DNA of 64,000 nucleotides from Coprinopsis marcescibilis (GCA_004369085.1 ML210290.1:4916-68915); one strand, 5' to 3'. Shown: positions 47,334 to 58,423, counted from the stretch's first letter. Translations and numbers: made by a program. The notes: generated by a model not told the origin, from the letters alone.

Positions 47334-48826
47334 ATGCCCACCGCGACGAGCACGATAACTACCACAGTCTACTCCAAGCAGAAACCCCTCAAGTCGACCA
47401 TGAAGGCTGTCATGTCGGTGCCCAACTCGCCAACGGCGTCGACGGCAGCAACGTTACGAGGACTATACAACAGAGCAGCTCGTGCATTCCTGCACCGGGA
47501 TATCGCCTTGACGTTCTCGCTCATCGAGACTGCCTTTGAGCTCGTAAAAGCTCCAGCTTTGGTTCATGATGCGCTTGCGGAGCATCGTCGTAAATGGGAT
47601 ATCCTCCGAATCACGCTGGAGACCACAATCTACGCGGACCCGCCGGCGATGGACTCAATACCTAGGACGTTGCAGTCCAATATAACTGAATCCCCCCATA
47701 CGCTCATGTCCAACATCTATAAACGTTCTTTGGAGCTCTTTACGCCGACGAGTGGTCCTTCTGACAAGCTAGCCACGGATCCCGCATTTCTACCATCCTC
47801 AGTCCTCATCACCATGCTCTACTCCAGCTTGAAAGTGGACAGCGCAGACATAGGCAGGATGATGGCGGAACAATGGCTTTCGCGTAGAGAGTCACCATTA
47901 CTCTTAAATCCTACCAACTCAGAAGAGACTGAAGACGATGGATATGACAAAGTTGTCGAAATCTACTCCTTGCACATCCTTCCGAAACTCGAGCAGTGGG
48001 TCTATGCCAAGGAGTTCCTACAGTTCGAGGGTGAACTACAGCAACACAGACGAGAGGTAGCTCAATCATTTGTATATTCCGCACATGTCTAACACATTTC
48101 CAGCTCTTCAAATCTCGGTTGAATGCTCTTCACGCTGAGACGCTCGCGTCCTGGAAACCCGCTTCGCCGCCTTCCCCTTCTCCAACTCCACCATTCCGCT
48201 CTCACTCCCCAACGCCATCCTCCTCCTCGTCTTCCTCGCTGTCGACTACATCAACGCACACCATTGTCCCTCCCACTCCACGAAGGGCCAGAGCAGCCTC
48301 GAAACTGCAAACAATCACACCGATTGATTCAGAGGTGCCTTCGTCCAAAACATCATCCGAGGGAACGGCAACACCGAGAGGACGCCCAGTAGAGACCGCA
48401 AACGGGGACGCACGCCCTCGTTCACAAACACGAGCTACGGCATCATCAATCACATCGTCGAGTTCTGCCATCTCAGCGGCACCCCGTGCAAACCTCCAGA
48501 CTTCATCATTACCTACGACGGCCCCCACCTTGCTGTCTCTCATCAAAACCTCACTAATGCCTCACCTCACCACCTCAAAAATTACAACATTCTTTATCCT
48601 ATTCGTTTTGTTCCCCCTCGTATCTTGGGTGTTCCGAATACGGAGCAGACGGAGGAAGATCGCTACCACCCCTTATCTTTCAAATTCCCCCAGCAATGTC
48701 GACCTCGTACGACGCCGCTTGCATGCTGCCGGGTCTAACGACGCAAACATCATTACACGGCTGTGGAGAGAAACGCTCAGCGCTGTTGTAGACACTGTCA
48801 AGATGGCAGGAAGCGGACTCGTGTAG
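47334..48826 (+). CDS. Tail-anchored membrane protein, possibly a Pex26-like peroxin
   Basis: I start at the ATG at 47334 (MPTATSTITTTVYSKQKPLK), the first true ATG in frame. The N-terminal ~230 residues look helical and TPR-like: LRGLYNRAARAFLHRDIALT, FSLIETAFELVKAPALVHDA, VEIYSLHILPKLEQWVYAKE. One intron (about 48057-48101) joins HRRE to LFKSRLNALHAETLASWKP. A Ser/Thr/Pro-rich linker of about 150 residues follows. A single membrane helix (TTFFILFVLFPLVSWVFRI) then precedes a basic RSRRRK stretch and about 60 more residues. The layout, helical cytosolic domain plus linker plus one C-terminal anchor, resembles Pex26/Pex15, which tether the Pex1-Pex6 ATPase to peroxisomes. The resemblance is architectural only; another tail-anchored protein is equally possible. 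Confidence 0.7.
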
Positions 48827-49043
48827 GCGTTTGCTAATGGACACCTGCTGTAAAGCCTTTAAAATCCTTTATGTAACAGGGATTATCGATTACCCCTGTT
48901 CACGATCTCTGACTAATATTCGAATACCCTTTTTACCTTACCCAACAAACATACATATTTACTCGATTTAACGCTGGCGATCGCAAACTTTGCTCGGGTG
49001 AGATAGAGATTTTGGGTAGTATTCGATTAGAAGAGGACATCCT

Positions 49044-52000
49044 TTATGTAGCACGACTTTGACCGCGTCCCTCCAGTATCTGGACAACCTTTTGGTGGCC
49101 CTGGTCCAATGCCAGGTCCAACGCCGACTTTCCGTCATTGTCCATCGCGTCGAATTCGATCGTGCTGCAAGCAAGTAGCAACTGGACAACCCCCACTCGG
49201 CCGGCCTCAGCAGCGAACATCAAAGCAGTTCTCCCTTTCCGGTCCCGTGCGTCCACCTCGGTCCCACTGAACTCCAGCAAGCTCTGCACCACTTGTGCAA
49301 CGCCACGTTTGGCGGCCAAGATCAGAGCAGACCTCCCCTCTTCATCCTGCGTATTAACTTCTATTCCGTCAAATTCCAAGAGGGCCTTGGTCGCGAGCAA
49401 ATGGTCGGATTGGAACAACTTGAAGGAGAAGATGCGTCCGCCCCTGTTGGCGTTTTGCTCTGCGGCCAACATCAGGGCGGATTTCCCTCTACTGTCGACG
49501 GCATTCACCTCGATTCCCGGGAACTCGAGCAAGAGTTGAACTACCCGTTTGTGGCCTCCTCTGGATGCCAGCATGAGGGCTGACCTTCCATCTTGATCCC
49601 GGTTATTGGCGTCGAGTCCTGTAAATCCAAGGAGGAGCTGGACAACGCCTTCGTATCCTCGTTCCGAAGCCAGCATGAGAGCTGACTTCCCCTCCATATC
49701 TTGCGCATTGACCTCTATTCCCCCAACCTCGAGCAGCATACGGACAACTTGCTCCAGGCCATCCCCGGATGCGACCATGAGGGACGTTCTCCGATCTTGG
49801 TCCTGCGTATTGACCTCCACTCCGCTGAATCCAAGTAGCAACTGAGCGATCCCTTCATGACCTTGCTCTGACGCTAGCGTTAAAGCTGTCCTTCCCTTTC
49901 CATCCTGAGCGTTGACCTCGACGTCCGAAACCTCCAGCAACAACCGCACTACCCCTTCATGACCTCGTTCCGAGGCCAACATCAGAGGGGTTTGTCCGCT
50001 GCAGTCCCTCACGTTGACTTCCACCGACGAATACTCTAGAAGGCGTTTCGCGACTTCAACGTGGCCATTCATAGATCCGAGCGCCAGTGGGGTCCTTCCA
50101 CATCTCGTGCGAGTGTCGAAAATGGTGGCGTCGGATGCCCAGTCGTCCTTTCCAAAGACGTCGAGGAGGTTGGGAAAGTCGTACCAGGATAACAGATGTA
50201 TGGACTGCAAGTGTTCAAGCTTCCAATCGTAACGACCTTTGTCCTGGACAGGGTAGGCTGTACATTGTTGAACGAATTCAGACACCGGTGGAGGGAGGAT
50301 CGAGCATTCCTTCGCATGTGATGACCAATTTGTGTATGCGTATTCCAGTAGGGGAAAGCGGTCGAATGTGTCCTCAAATTCCCAAATGTCTTCGAGCTTG
50401 GAATTTGTAAAGTTATGATCGCGGAGCAGTTGAGTGCAGACGGATGCGATGAAGGAATGTGGATGCTCTTTCGGAGTCGGGAGGATCTCTTTCAAGGCAT
50501 CAACCGCGGTGTAATCTATCGATATAGTCCCTGTAAGCAAGGCCATTACACTTCACACGCATTGTACTCACGAATTAACCGAACCTGACGGCTCTCTTTG
50601 TCAATGGTTATTAGGCCGCAGCAGAGAGAGGCCAAGTCATCTTCATGGACAATCCTGTCGGCCTCAAATTTGTATGTTTTAGGGCAGACCGCAACCGCAT
50701 TCTTCAATTCCGATATTGTCAACGAGCGTCGTGCGTGCAACAGCCAAAGAAAGATCTGCTGCACGAGCAGAAATGCTTCTGGGTCTTGACTTTTTATCCG
50801 ACGCATGGTTACGCGGTACATATCGTTCACTCCTCCGGGAAGCTCCTCCAAGGTTTTATTAAGATCTTTGACGTTGAGGCAATGTCGCAGAGTCTCCATC
50901 TGGAGTGCAGCGACAAGGAACCTAAAGCAAGTTCAATTATCCGGAGAACATACTGACTGAGCTCAAACACGTACATTCCGCGCGACTTCTCCTGTATAGT
51001 CGAGAAAACCTTCTCCTCCAAAGGCGACCTGTGCTGGGCGTGTATAGGACTCAAACTTCCAGAGTTATCTCTGTCTGCATTGAGTAAACGTCGGAACCGG
51101 GGGTATCTAAGGATTGTCCGTTCGATCAATGTTGCAATATCATGTTGCTGAGCCGTAATGTCGACGTAAGTGGACGTCGGCATCATGTCGTTTAACAAGG
51201 CCAGGGGCCGGGATGTAATGAGTAGATTGACGTTGAGAGAAGAAAGACGTCGGAGGATATCGACCTGGGTATCCTTGGGTGCTTCATCCAGTCCCTCCAG
51301 CGTGTAGAAATTCTTCGAGAAGCAATGCGAAAGTTGCTTCAACAAAGTGAGCAATTCGTCTGCTGAGGGATACGTGCTTCCGCGATTGTGTCGATCGTAG
51401 AGACCCTTTATCAGTCGAAAGACACGTTCCTGGCAGTTCTCAGATTCTAAATGCTGCCTCACCAACGAAGCCAGCGTGTCGTAAGTGGTGATGCGGTCCA
51501 TGTAACGGAAGAAAACGAAAACGACGCATATATTCTCTTTTGAAGTCATTGCGTGTTCTTGCAAATGCTGCAAGACGCGGGACCTAATTGGGAGAGGTTC
51601 AGATTCTTTATTTGATCCCATTGATGCAAGGCTCACGAGAGTATCGTTTTTCCAGCGCCAGCTATAAAGATAGTCAGCAGATGTTGGATCTAGTCAAAAA
51701 GCCACTGCTTACGCATGCCTGTGCCACAAAGGATCCCTGCGTCTTGTTCCATCCAGGCCCTGAACTTGTCGAGCTCAAAGAACCAGCTTCCAGTTCCTTC
51801 TGTCCAGTTGGAAATATTATCCAGCCAAATTGCTTTTTGGTTGATCTTTGTTAACCAATGGGTCATTATCTTTACCACTGAAGACCATTGTGAGCACAAT
51901 ATGGCTGATGTCGGAAAACAACAACGCAAACCTTGGCTTATTTCCACCGCCGGGGTGTTATGTACAATGATATCTCTTCCAGCTGATTGCAAAGTGCTCC

Positions 52001-52687
52001 CAGTGATAGATATATCTTGAGCTCCTTGAAGTAGCCCTGGGTTGACAACTTGTCGCGCAAGATGAACTGGGAAATCATCTGCGGTTGTAGGAGGTTCAAC
52101 AGTGTCAAATGGGAAACGCGATGGGCCATCGTCGAGGTTTAAACGTAGCCGCGAGTCTGCGCGGAACAATCGTTTGCGCAGAGCAGGCGTCCTTTGCAGA
52201 GTTGACGTAGGGGAAGCCAAAGGAGATGTTGGTTCAACTGCAATGCCAGACGGCGGTGGTGTTGAATCTGCCACATCTTGACCAGATGCACTGCCAATCA
52301 AAGTTTGAAATGAGGAATTTGATCTGCTGTGAACCGCTGGGGTCGGTCTTGTCGGGTTAACTGTAAGGATTCCAGGACTGAATGCAAGTTTCTGCAAAGA
52401 GCTGGTGTTCAGGTCTGGTTGTTGAGTCGATTGGGGTACACTGGCTGCTGCAACCTCCGCTTCCACCGCAAAACCCGTAGCATTGAGTGTGACCGACGCT
52501 GAATTGGTAGCGCATTTGAAGCGAGTTGTCAGAATTGAGTGAATCAGATGCTGTTAAACGACAGAAACACTCACAGAATTTCGAGGATTTGATGATTTTC
52601 CTTCGAATCTGTTGGTTCTTGTAAGTTATGATAGCACAGAAGCCTCCTGGAGAAGATACTCGCGAAGTCTTTCAGTTTTGACGGCAT
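49044..52687 (-). CDS. NACHT-ankyrin NLR-type (STAND NTPase) protein
   Basis: From C- to N-terminus this is one gene. The N-terminus is Ser/Pro-rich (TRPTPAVHSRSNSSFQTLIG), followed by DISITGSTLQSAGRDIIVHN, a lead-in commonly seen in mushroom NLRs. The NACHT P-loop is rebuilt across an intron as GTGMPGAGKTILVSL, followed by ENICVVFVFFRY, Walker-B-like FYTLEGLDEAP and LNVNLLITSRPLA. A helical spacer (LLVQQIFLWLLHARRSLTIS) leads to about ten ankyrin repeats with the core GRTALxLASERGHEGVVxLL, ending at 49044. Fungal NLRs are thought to sense non-self or damage and trigger cell death. The effector domain, if any, is not recognisable. The first exon (ATG at about 52687, MPSKLKDFASIFSRRL) is uncertain because its phase does not fit cleanly. 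Confidence 0.85.
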
Positions 52688-53282
52688 TCGGGCAGATTCA
52701 GGCCCTGAATATTGTGGGATGTGGGTATAACGAAACGAAAGCCTGTGAGGGATTACGACGTTTATAAAGTCAAGAAACAATCATAGATGTACGAGTCCTC
52801 CGCATCGGCATGGATACGCTGACAGTGACGTGATTGGAGGGCTTGTAAGACTGGATAGGCGCCCTCTACGATTCACAGCAGTTGTGTCATGGGGTTGCAG
52901 CTCCAAGCCGATGAATAAGGAGAATAGACAGGCAGTGCCTTGGGCACAAGGAGATACTTCAGACTCCTCCACCATTTCAATTGGTCAAGAGTGAGTCCGC
53001 CCTTTACTTGCACAAGGACTCGGAGATACTGCTATGATCATCAGCTGGGGAAGGTAACCTGGCGTACTTCTCCGTTCAGTTCAACGACGCAGAGCAAAGA
53101 GCCGGAAACGTACCAAAAAACAATTCTAAAAGGATTGAGTGGTGGCAAGTCATGGTGTACTTGAAAGCTGGGGAATTTGCCAAGTTGCGCAGAAGTGTAA
53201 TGAAATGAAATTCCCACGGTTAGAAACCGTAATGTCAGGTCCTGCGGGTCCAGCTCAAGGTTCTCCGCGACCACCACCAACC
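52688..53282. other. Divergent intergenic region, NLR / V-ATPase e subunit
   Basis: About 600 bp between divergent starts, presumably with both promoters and the unresolved 5' end of the NLR gene. No other gene supported. Confidence 0.4.
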
Positions 53283-53604
53283 ATGGCTTCATTATTTCCC
53301 GTGATCCTCATGCTAATCGTCACACTAGGGCTGATGTCGGCCTCATTTCTGTTTACTAGGAAGGGTCCTAACCAAGTGTAAGTTCTCCGGAACCAATGCA
53401 ATGTCATTTCAGTCCAGTTGACTCTGTTGACCGCAGTGTAATCCGCACGAGCTTGATGCTCACGTTGGCTGTATGCTTTTTGACCTGGATGATCACCTAC
53501 ATGGCACAGATGAACCCTCTTATCTGTAAGTGTGCTACTGTGTTGCCAGTTTCATGGTCTAACTAGTTCTGCTAGCTCCTATAATGAAGGCGAAGGCGTC
53601 GTGA
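53283..53604 (+). CDS. VMA9: V-type ATPase subunit e (Vma9)
   Basis: ATG at 53283 in good context (ACCATGGC) gives MASLFPVILMLIVTLGLMSA. Exon 1 ends FLFTRKGPNQV. Exon 2 reads VIRTSLMLTLAVCFLTWMIT and YMAQMNPLI, and a tiny third exon adds SPIMKAKAS. The result, about 75 residues with two membrane helices and the NPLI-type ending of helix 2, matches Vma9, the small hydrophobic subunit of the Vo sector needed to assemble the vacuolar proton pump. An in-frame ATG at 53233 would add a Gly/Pro-rich leader and is less likely. It converges on HEN1 with a 222-bp gap. Confidence 0.87.
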
Positions 53605-53826
53605 TGACGCACCAATGGGGTGATATTGAGGCATCGACTTTCGCTATTCTTTTCGCTATTTATACCAGTGCGTATTTCTCTCAAGTTCATCCCAACTTTC
53701 ATTGAAGTTACTACGCAGCTGTGCTTTGTATTACACTCTTAATCACACGGACATTTGCATCTCCAGTCCTCGTTTTAAGCTACCAGCCAAGCTTTGAAAC
53801 ACAAGATGATAAAAAGCATACATACG

Positions 53827-55752
53827 TCAAGAAGTCATATCGCTATCGTCCGCATCCCCATCCCAACCTGCAGTCGAACTATTCCCATCCACCTTATCTT
53901 TCTTTGCGCTTCCGGATGGATTGGTTGGTCGTTTGTATCGCTTCTCGTCTGTCGAGCTGTCGTTCCATCCAGTTCTAGAGGTCCAGTTCGACCCCCAGTT
54001 TCCCTCGTCAGAATCCTCCTCATCCTCATCCTCGTTGTTCTTTGAAGAACTTGCTGCCCAAGTGTGTCGCTTTGTTGGTTTGCGGGGCCAGTCCTTCCCT
54101 GGTGAGATTTCTGGAGACCACACGTCAACTCCTTCGTCTTCGTTCTCTGAATTGCATAGAGATATGTCTCCATCTGCACCCGTTGACTCTCCAAGATCGC
54201 TATAGTCCGTATTCTCCAAGGAACCTTCTCCCGGTGTCCACCCTGGGGGAATACTGTCAATGTTTCTGCCGGCCTCCGAGTCCATCTCAGCGTCCGTGTC
54301 TCCCCACAGGTTATTCGACCGAGCCACTGCACCGATTATTTCCACAGTCCACAAGTCCCGCTTCCGCTTCACCCCGTCTTCTTCCTTCTTTAAGAAAAGT
54401 TCGCTGCTCTCCTCAACCGCCCGAATCAGAAACTCGATCCAACCGCCGCATGCAACGCAAATGTCCTTCTCAAACCACAATTCTTCTAACCGCATGAATG
54501 CTTCTCGATAGCTTTCCATCTTGTCTTTGACAACACGAGCTATTTCACGGAGTGGGCGGGGTTTCCCGGACGAGGGGTGTGCGGTGTGGCGGTGGTGAGC
54601 AAGCAATTCTTGTGGTTCCCGACTAATATCGTTGGCCTCCGGAGCTGCCAGTTCCTTGATCACTTCTCTTCCCTTCTTCTCCCTTTCCCCGTCCGAAATG
54701 ACGCCGTCATAAAGTTTATAGAACTCTGCAACAAACGAGGCTCCCTGCAACTCCTCATCCCTCCCATACGGATCAGCTTCAATAGGGCGACCAATCGTAG
54801 TCCAGCGAACGCCATACCCCCAGGCCGTCGCCGTTTCGTTACACCATTGCTCAAATTCCTCCCTCGTCCATTCGAATTTATGGTCGGAATGCCTGAAGAC
54901 ACGATCTGTGCGGTTTGTTGGGTCTTTGAAGCCTCTGCGGGTACTCGGAAGGGCGTATGGGGATGTGAATCGTGCATTGAAGGTATAGGATGGGGTGGTC
55001 ATGAAAAAATACGTGGGATGGTATACTCCGAGCAAGACCGGGGCGAAGAACGGGAACACCGAGGGTGGTAGGTGCTCGATTCTAGACCACTCGTTAGCTT
55101 AAGAACAACGACAAATGTTCAGAAGCTCTTTACTGACACTTCTGTACTGACAATACACTCGATGCCCACAAACTCCTCGTTTATGGTCTCCAGCCCACCC
55201 TTCCAAATCTTTATATCTAGATCTTCAAACCTCGTCAGTGCCGTAGAAAGTCTTGAATACATATCGTCTTCCGCTTCTGGCTGGGACGGCTTTGTTCTGT
55301 TTACAACAAATGCGAGGTCTTGTGCCGAAAGATCGAGTCCGTGAACCTCTCGTGGGTGGAGATTAGGGATATCGTCCACGCCATGGAATGTAGGGGATAC
55401 AATGGGTGTCATTGGTGTCTTCAGCGGTAAAATTGACTCTGGCGGTGGCGGCAGCCATGGTGTCGGTTGAGAAAGCGCTAATAACAATTCTCCTTCCCCA
55501 CATCCGACGTCTACTATCTGCGAGATTTGCAATTTGATACATCAATAGGGGCTATTAAGATAACGAAGGCTGCAGACGACTATCGTGGGGCGGTGATCTA
55601 CTACGTACCTTGGTTATATTATACCGCCTTAGGACATTAAGAATCCATATCCTTCGTTCGAGGTATAGTTCTGGGTAAAATGTGACCCTGAGCTCTTCCT
55701 CTGGGATATCAGGTACGTCCTCCGGGAAGATCTCCTTAATCCGCGGCGACAT
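53827..55752 (-). CDS. HEN1: HEN1-type small-RNA 2'-O-methyltransferase with W-rich tail
   Basis: ATG at 55752 (MSPRIKEIFPEDVPDIPEEE). Exon 1 has FYPELYLERRIWILNVL, typical of HEN1. Exon 2 starts IVDVGCGEGELLLAL (SAM motif I) and includes VHGLDLSAQDLAF and FVGIECIVSTEV. An intron (about 55119-55061) joins this to IEHLPPSVFPFFAPVLLGVY, giving the metal-binding ExxEH motif TEVIEHL. Then come FFMTTPSYTFNARF and FRHSDHKFEWTREEFEQWC, with the second metal-ligand His. HEN1 methylates the 2'-OH of the 3'-terminal nucleotide of small RNAs in plants and animals and protects them. After the catalytic core there is a long acidic Ser/Asp/Asn/Gly-rich tail with about nine Trp, five of them in GW or WG. 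Catalytic residues look intact. No N-terminal dsRNA-binding or La domain (unlike plant HEN1). Confidence 0.92.
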
Positions 55753-56883
55753 TTAATGCGAGACCTGCTATTCAGACAACTCAAGCGTCAACAATACTCG
55801 CAGCAAGGAATATAAGAAGCGATAGATCTGGAGGATGATTGTGGTATGGTTAAGAAGCGTGTTTGCAGTACTTTCGAGGGACGATTACTAGTCTTGGGTG
55901 TGCCATCAAAGTAGTGCTATTCCAGAACAACCACCACATAATTCCTTGTCGTGGTGAAGCTACCACTCAACCAACGCTTGCGTCGACCCTGGCGCAGAAA
56001 ATTGTGTCCGAATCTTCTCCTTTCACTCTACAGAGTCGGAGGGCAGAGTTCTTGGACAATGTAAATGGGGCCTTCAGTCAGCACATTCGGATCGGTGACG
56101 AATCCAGGGAAAGAGCATATGGCGAAGGCCTCCAAGTACTGCGTGTCCGACCTGCCGGCAACCGTCGAACCCTCTGTTGACAACAGGTGCCAACGCGCAG
56201 AGGAGCCGTGCAGTCCCAAGGAATAAGTTTGTGGCATTTGATGACGACTCGGAAGGGAATCAGGTGCACCGACGGAAGGCCCGAATTCGACATGGACCCC
56301 CATTCTGATTCTTGTGGCGAACCTCAGGTGAATAGGCTTGAATAGGTGTCGGCTAATCGCAGCTAATACAGGCTGCTGTTACAGTCACCGCAAGCACCGA
56401 CCGACGGACCCCAGGATGGTGCCAAGATGGTTGACCGAGAGCATCCTCGCCCGTCTCACACATTTCAAACCCATTTCAGGGACCTAATGACGCTCACATG
56501 CAATGGGATGTACTGTTAATGGGGCACGGACTGGCACGGCAGGCTATGGCCTGCTATGGTTTGTTACGGTACATCGGCTTATAGTATTCGGGGTAATCTG
56601 GGGGCATTGCGGAACCTGATCAACTTCTTGGAAGGCCTTGGTCCTCCTGGAGCTCCTTGGGTCCACTCAGCCGGTTCAACTTAACGCCATCCGTGAACCG
56701 CGTCTTCCGCAATGACTCCCTCAAGACGCTGTTATTCACGTTTACGCCCCAGCGGGCTATAACAAGCTTGGAAATTGCTGGGGTACACGAACTGGACGCT
56801 CCTGGAGCCTAGCCTCAGAACAGCTAGATACCACTTACAGCCCAGTCGATCTCAGTCTTTCGGCCGCTTTGCTTTCGAGAAAC
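55753..56883. other. Divergent intergenic region, HEN1 / SDR
   Basis: About 1.1 kb with no supported gene. It contains a degenerate 10-bp tandem repeat (56523-56572). Both promoters should lie here. Confidence 0.45.
56523..56572. repeat. Five degenerate 10-bp tandem units
   Basis: GGCACGGACT, GGCACGGCAG, GCTATGGCCT, GCTATGGTTT and GTTACGGTAC in direct succession; consensus G-(G/C/T)-(C/T)-A-(C/T)-G-G. The period is one DNA helical turn. Confidence 0.65.
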
Positions 56884-57138
56884 ATGGCTTCCCATTTGAT
56901 TAGGCGGCAGAGCTGCGAATGCAACGGACTACGGTTATTCCACTCGAATATAAAAACCAGACGTGGATCGCCAGAGGCTCTCATACGAAACATCCCTTCA
57001 CAATTGCAACGCGCCCGAATACGTGAAACACAACGTGAAAGGCCTTGTTCTCCTCCAAGACGTACTTATTACACCGGACCCGTCCAACTCAACCAAAACA
57101 AATCTACCACCTCTGCCATCCCCACTTCTCCATTCGCC

Positions 57139-58075
57139 ATGAGTAGATCACTCTCAGGCAAAGTGAGTTGGTCAAGCGATTTACAGTTCCATCGACTGAC
57201 GACACTCCAAAGGTTGCCATTGTCACTGGCGCTTCTGCTGGCATTGGTCTCGCGACTGTCCAGGCCTTCCTTGATGCTGGTGCCTATGTTCTAGGGGTCG
57301 ACTTATCCCCTCCCCCTACTGCTGTTCCTCAAAGCGACACTTTCCAGTTTAATCAAGTCAACCTCACTGAACCCACCGCCGCAGCCGCCATTGTTTCTGC
57401 TGCTCAGAAAGCCTTCCCTCAGTCAGGCAGGATCGACATTCTCGTCAACAACGCTGGTATCATGGACCTGAATGCTGGTGTGGCGACGGTAACAGACGAA
57501 ACATGGGAGAAGGTCATCGCCGTCAACTTGACTGCTCCGGTGAAGTTAATGCGAGAGGTCGTCAATGTGATGAAAGCACAGGGTGGGGGAAGCATTGTCA
57601 ATGTTTCTAGCAAGGCTGGCCAGAGCGGAGCTGCTGCTGGTGTGGCATATACTGCCAGCAAGCATGGCCTGGTTGGCGCGACGAAGAACACGGCGTGGCT
57701 CTACAAGGATGATGGAATTCGGTGCAATGCCATTTGTCCTGGAGGTAGGTTTACACAATGCTTTCCCTCCATCCCTATACTGACGCTTTTGTATGATTTA
57801 GCTGTTCAGACGAACATCGCTGACAGTCTCGATCGGTCTAAGTTCGATATTGAATCGGTTATGCGGTTACAGTACGCTATTTATGCCTACTTTTCAAATC
57901 CCCCTACTGACGTTTGTTCAGGCCTGTACTGGCTACACACATAAATCTCGCCACCGGTGAAGGGAGCTCACCTCCTGAAAGATGTGCACATGCTATACTT
58001 TTCCTGGCCTCAGATTTTGCAAGCGGAATCACAGGAGCCGTGTTGCCTGTTGATAATGGTTGGAGTGTGATCTAG
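57139..58075 (+). CDS. Short-chain dehydrogenase/reductase
   Basis: The core reads MSRSLSGK, then across a 48-bp intron VAIVTGASAGIGLATVQAFL, where TGxxxGIG is the NAD(P)-binding turn. It continues with GRIDILVNNAGIMD (NNAG), GGSIVNVSSKAGQSGAAAGV with the catalytic Ser, and YTASKHGLVG giving YxxxK. RCNAICPGG follows. Two more introns lead to FLASDFASGITGAVLPVDNG and TAG at 58075. This is a classical SDR of about 260 residues, an NAD(P)-dependent oxidoreductase of unknown substrate. The frame stays open upstream to an ATG at 56884 (MASHLIRRQSCECNGLRLFH), which would add about 85 basic residues resembling a mitochondrial presequence. I annotate the shorter form and note the longer as plausible. 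Confidence 0.9.
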
Positions 58076-58337
58076 CGGAAATTACAATTCATGCTGCTCT
58101 TTTGACCCTGTATTGTGTATTGATATCACGGTTGCTAACCTCATTGTAAAAACACCATTCTGTACCTTATAATTTTTGCTTAGTCTGTATTCGAGCCACC
58201 CTGTGTTTTCTTCCACTCTTGCCATTTCATCTTTCAACTTGCATTTCGTGAGTGGGAGCCATCGGGCTCACTAAGTTCTCTTGTCATCGGTCGAAACAAT
58301 GTACTGTGAAGAGCTAGCTGGTGGTTTCAACAAAAGC

Positions 58338-58342
58338 AAAAA
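58338..58342 (-). terminator. RNA polymerase III terminator of tRNA-Phe
   Basis: A run of five T on the minus strand about 9 nt after the tRNA 3' end. Confidence 0.6.
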
Positions 58343-58350
58343 GAAGGTAA

Positions 58351-58423
58351 TGGGGGCACCGCGGATCGAACGCGGGACCTTCAGAACTTCAGTCTGCTGC
58401 TCTCCCAACTGAGCTATGCCCCC
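58351..58423 (-). tRNA. tRNA-Phe (GAA)
   Basis: The minus strand begins GGGGGCATAGCTCAGTTGGG. The acceptor GGGGGCA pairs with TGCCCCC, the D-arm is GCTC/GAGC, the anticodon loop is CTGAAGT with GAA, and the T-arm has GTTCGATCC. The discriminator is A. 73 nt with no intron. The outermost anticodon-stem pair is a G-A mismatch. Confidence 0.92.
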
